From Chitinophaga sp. HK235 (GTDB lineage: Bacteria; Bacteroidota; Bacteroidia; Chitinophagales; Chitinophagaceae): DNA of 64,000 bases. Positions 63,465 to 64,000 of the stretch are shown one piece after another (position 1 is the stretch's first letter; every line of letters starts with the position of its first letter). A program made the translations under genes and the position numbers. The notes under the pieces were generated by a model. It had not been told where the DNA came from, did not search any database, and was given only the letters and a program-made list of their open reading frames with translations. The DNA lies in contig NZ_CP073766.1 of NCBI RefSeq assembly GCF_018255755.1, positions 6,012,501-6,076,500 of the forward strand, written 5' to 3'.

Positions 63465-64000
63465 ATGGTGAACATGAAATCAATCCTTGGGCTGGCCCTG
63501 GCTATTGGTATTGCCTTCCACGCCCATGCGCAAAAGCGGGCCGCTACGGCAGGTCCGAACATTGTACTGATCTATGCAGATGACCTCGGTTATGGCGACA
63601 TCAGTTGTAATGGCGCCACCAAAATACGCACACCAAATATCGACCGTCTGGCATCACAGGGAGTCCGGTTTACCAACGGACATGCCTCTTCGGCTACCTG
63701 CACACCTTCCCGGTATTCCATCCTTACGGGCCAATACGCCTGGCGTAAGAAAGGCACTGGCATCGCCCCTGGGGATGCTTCCCTGATCATCGATACAGCC
63801 GTTACCACCCTGCCTTCGCTGTTGCGCAAAGCAGGTTATGCTACGGGCGCTGTAGGGAAATGGCACCTGGGCATCGGTGACAGCAAAGGGCCGGACTGGA
63901 ATGGTGAACTGAAGCCGGGCCCGCTGGAAATAGGTTTCGACTACTGCTGGATCATGCCGGCTACGGCGGACCGTGTACCTTGTGTATATGTGGAAAACCA
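63465..64000 (+). CDS. sulfatase (Cys-type), partial at the window end
   Basis: 178 complete codons are visible, cut by the window end. The start is ATG 63465, or ATG 63474, which gives a tighter signal peptide MKSILGLALAIG ending AHAQ. The mature part starts PNIVLIYADDLGYGD with metal ligands D39/D40 and has the formylglycine motif CTPSR (C79) and GKWHLG further on. It hydrolyses sulfate esters after Cys-to-formylglycine conversion. It is divergent from the fucosidase across a region with a LacI-type palindrome, suggesting a sulfated fucose-containing glycan target. Confidence 0.95.
   Translation, partial: MVNMKSILGLALAIGIAFHAHAQKRAATAGPNIVLIYADDLGYGDISCNGATKIRTPNIDRLASQGVRFTNGHASSATCTPSRYSILTGQYAWRKKGTGIAPGDASLIIDTAVTTLPSLLRKAGYATGAVGKWHLGIGDSKGPDWNGELKPGPLEIGFDYCWIMPATADRVPCVYVEN

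Overview
The window comes from a member of the Bacteroidota, most likely the Chitinophaga group. The evidence is two complete SusC/SusD (RagA/RagB) pairs, an ECF sigma factor/FecR/FecA-type receptor/DUF4249 set, several -7 promoter boxes of the Bacteroidota type TANNTTTG, DUF1080 proteins, RNase Y, and few Shine-Dalgarno sequences. No rRNA, tRNA, CRISPR array, prophage or transposase gene was found.

Layout. 0-10 kb: a complete ebo cluster (eboA-F), split into eboABC and eboDEF by an opposing TPR histidine kinase/LuxR-type regulator pair. 10-12.4 kb: small solo genes (YjbR-like, TauE/SafE permease, an unknown). 12.4-22.7 kb: a carbohydrate region with a Tat-exported Gfo/Idh/MocA oxidoreductase, a DUF885 peptidase-like lipoprotein, a two-domain DUF1080 protein and a SusC/SusD pair. 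Three of the promoter regions here carry a very similar LacI-type palindrome, which recurs near 63.19 kb. 22.8-32.1 kb: core genes (PfpI-like, atpG, scpB, an SDR, a second DUF1080 protein, rny, zapA, a coiled-coil protein, pheT). 32.1-32.6 kb: a cluster of DnaA-box-like 9-mers beside an AT-rich stretch, directly before dnaB. 32.6-38.7 kb: dnaB, a MATE pump, rsmE, a tandem-repeat island, terC, pyrD. 39-44.3 kb: sigma factor, FecR anti-sigma factor, FecA-type receptor and DUF4249 lipoprotein. 44.9-48.5 kb: a small Cys protein, a porin, an exported glutaminase and a second tandem-repeat island. 48.5-55 kb: cbpA-like dnaJ, an unknown 120-aa protein, a DHA2-type MFS pump, a receiver-PAS-kinase, a CvfB-like S1 protein and a TauE/DUF1634 pair. 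55-64 kb: a polysaccharide-utilisation locus with SusD, SusC, a GH28-like enzyme, a GH29 alpha-L-fucosidase and, on the opposite strand, the start of a sulfatase cut by the window end.

How the parts fit. The oxidoreductase and DUF1080 genes with the first SusC/D pair fit oxidative (3-keto-glycoside) sugar breakdown. The shared palindromes suggest that they and the fucosidase/sulfatase pair answer to the same LacI-family regulator, which is not encoded here. The ebo cluster belongs to a family linked in other organisms to export or biosynthesis of a small metabolite whose product in this group is unknown.

The least explained structures are the two repeat islands (36.37-36.94 and 47.94-48.49 kb). 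They share nearly identical 26-bp inverted ends but have different tandem cores (about 65 and 77 bp). A solo relative of the same palindrome serves as the terminator after the first susD.
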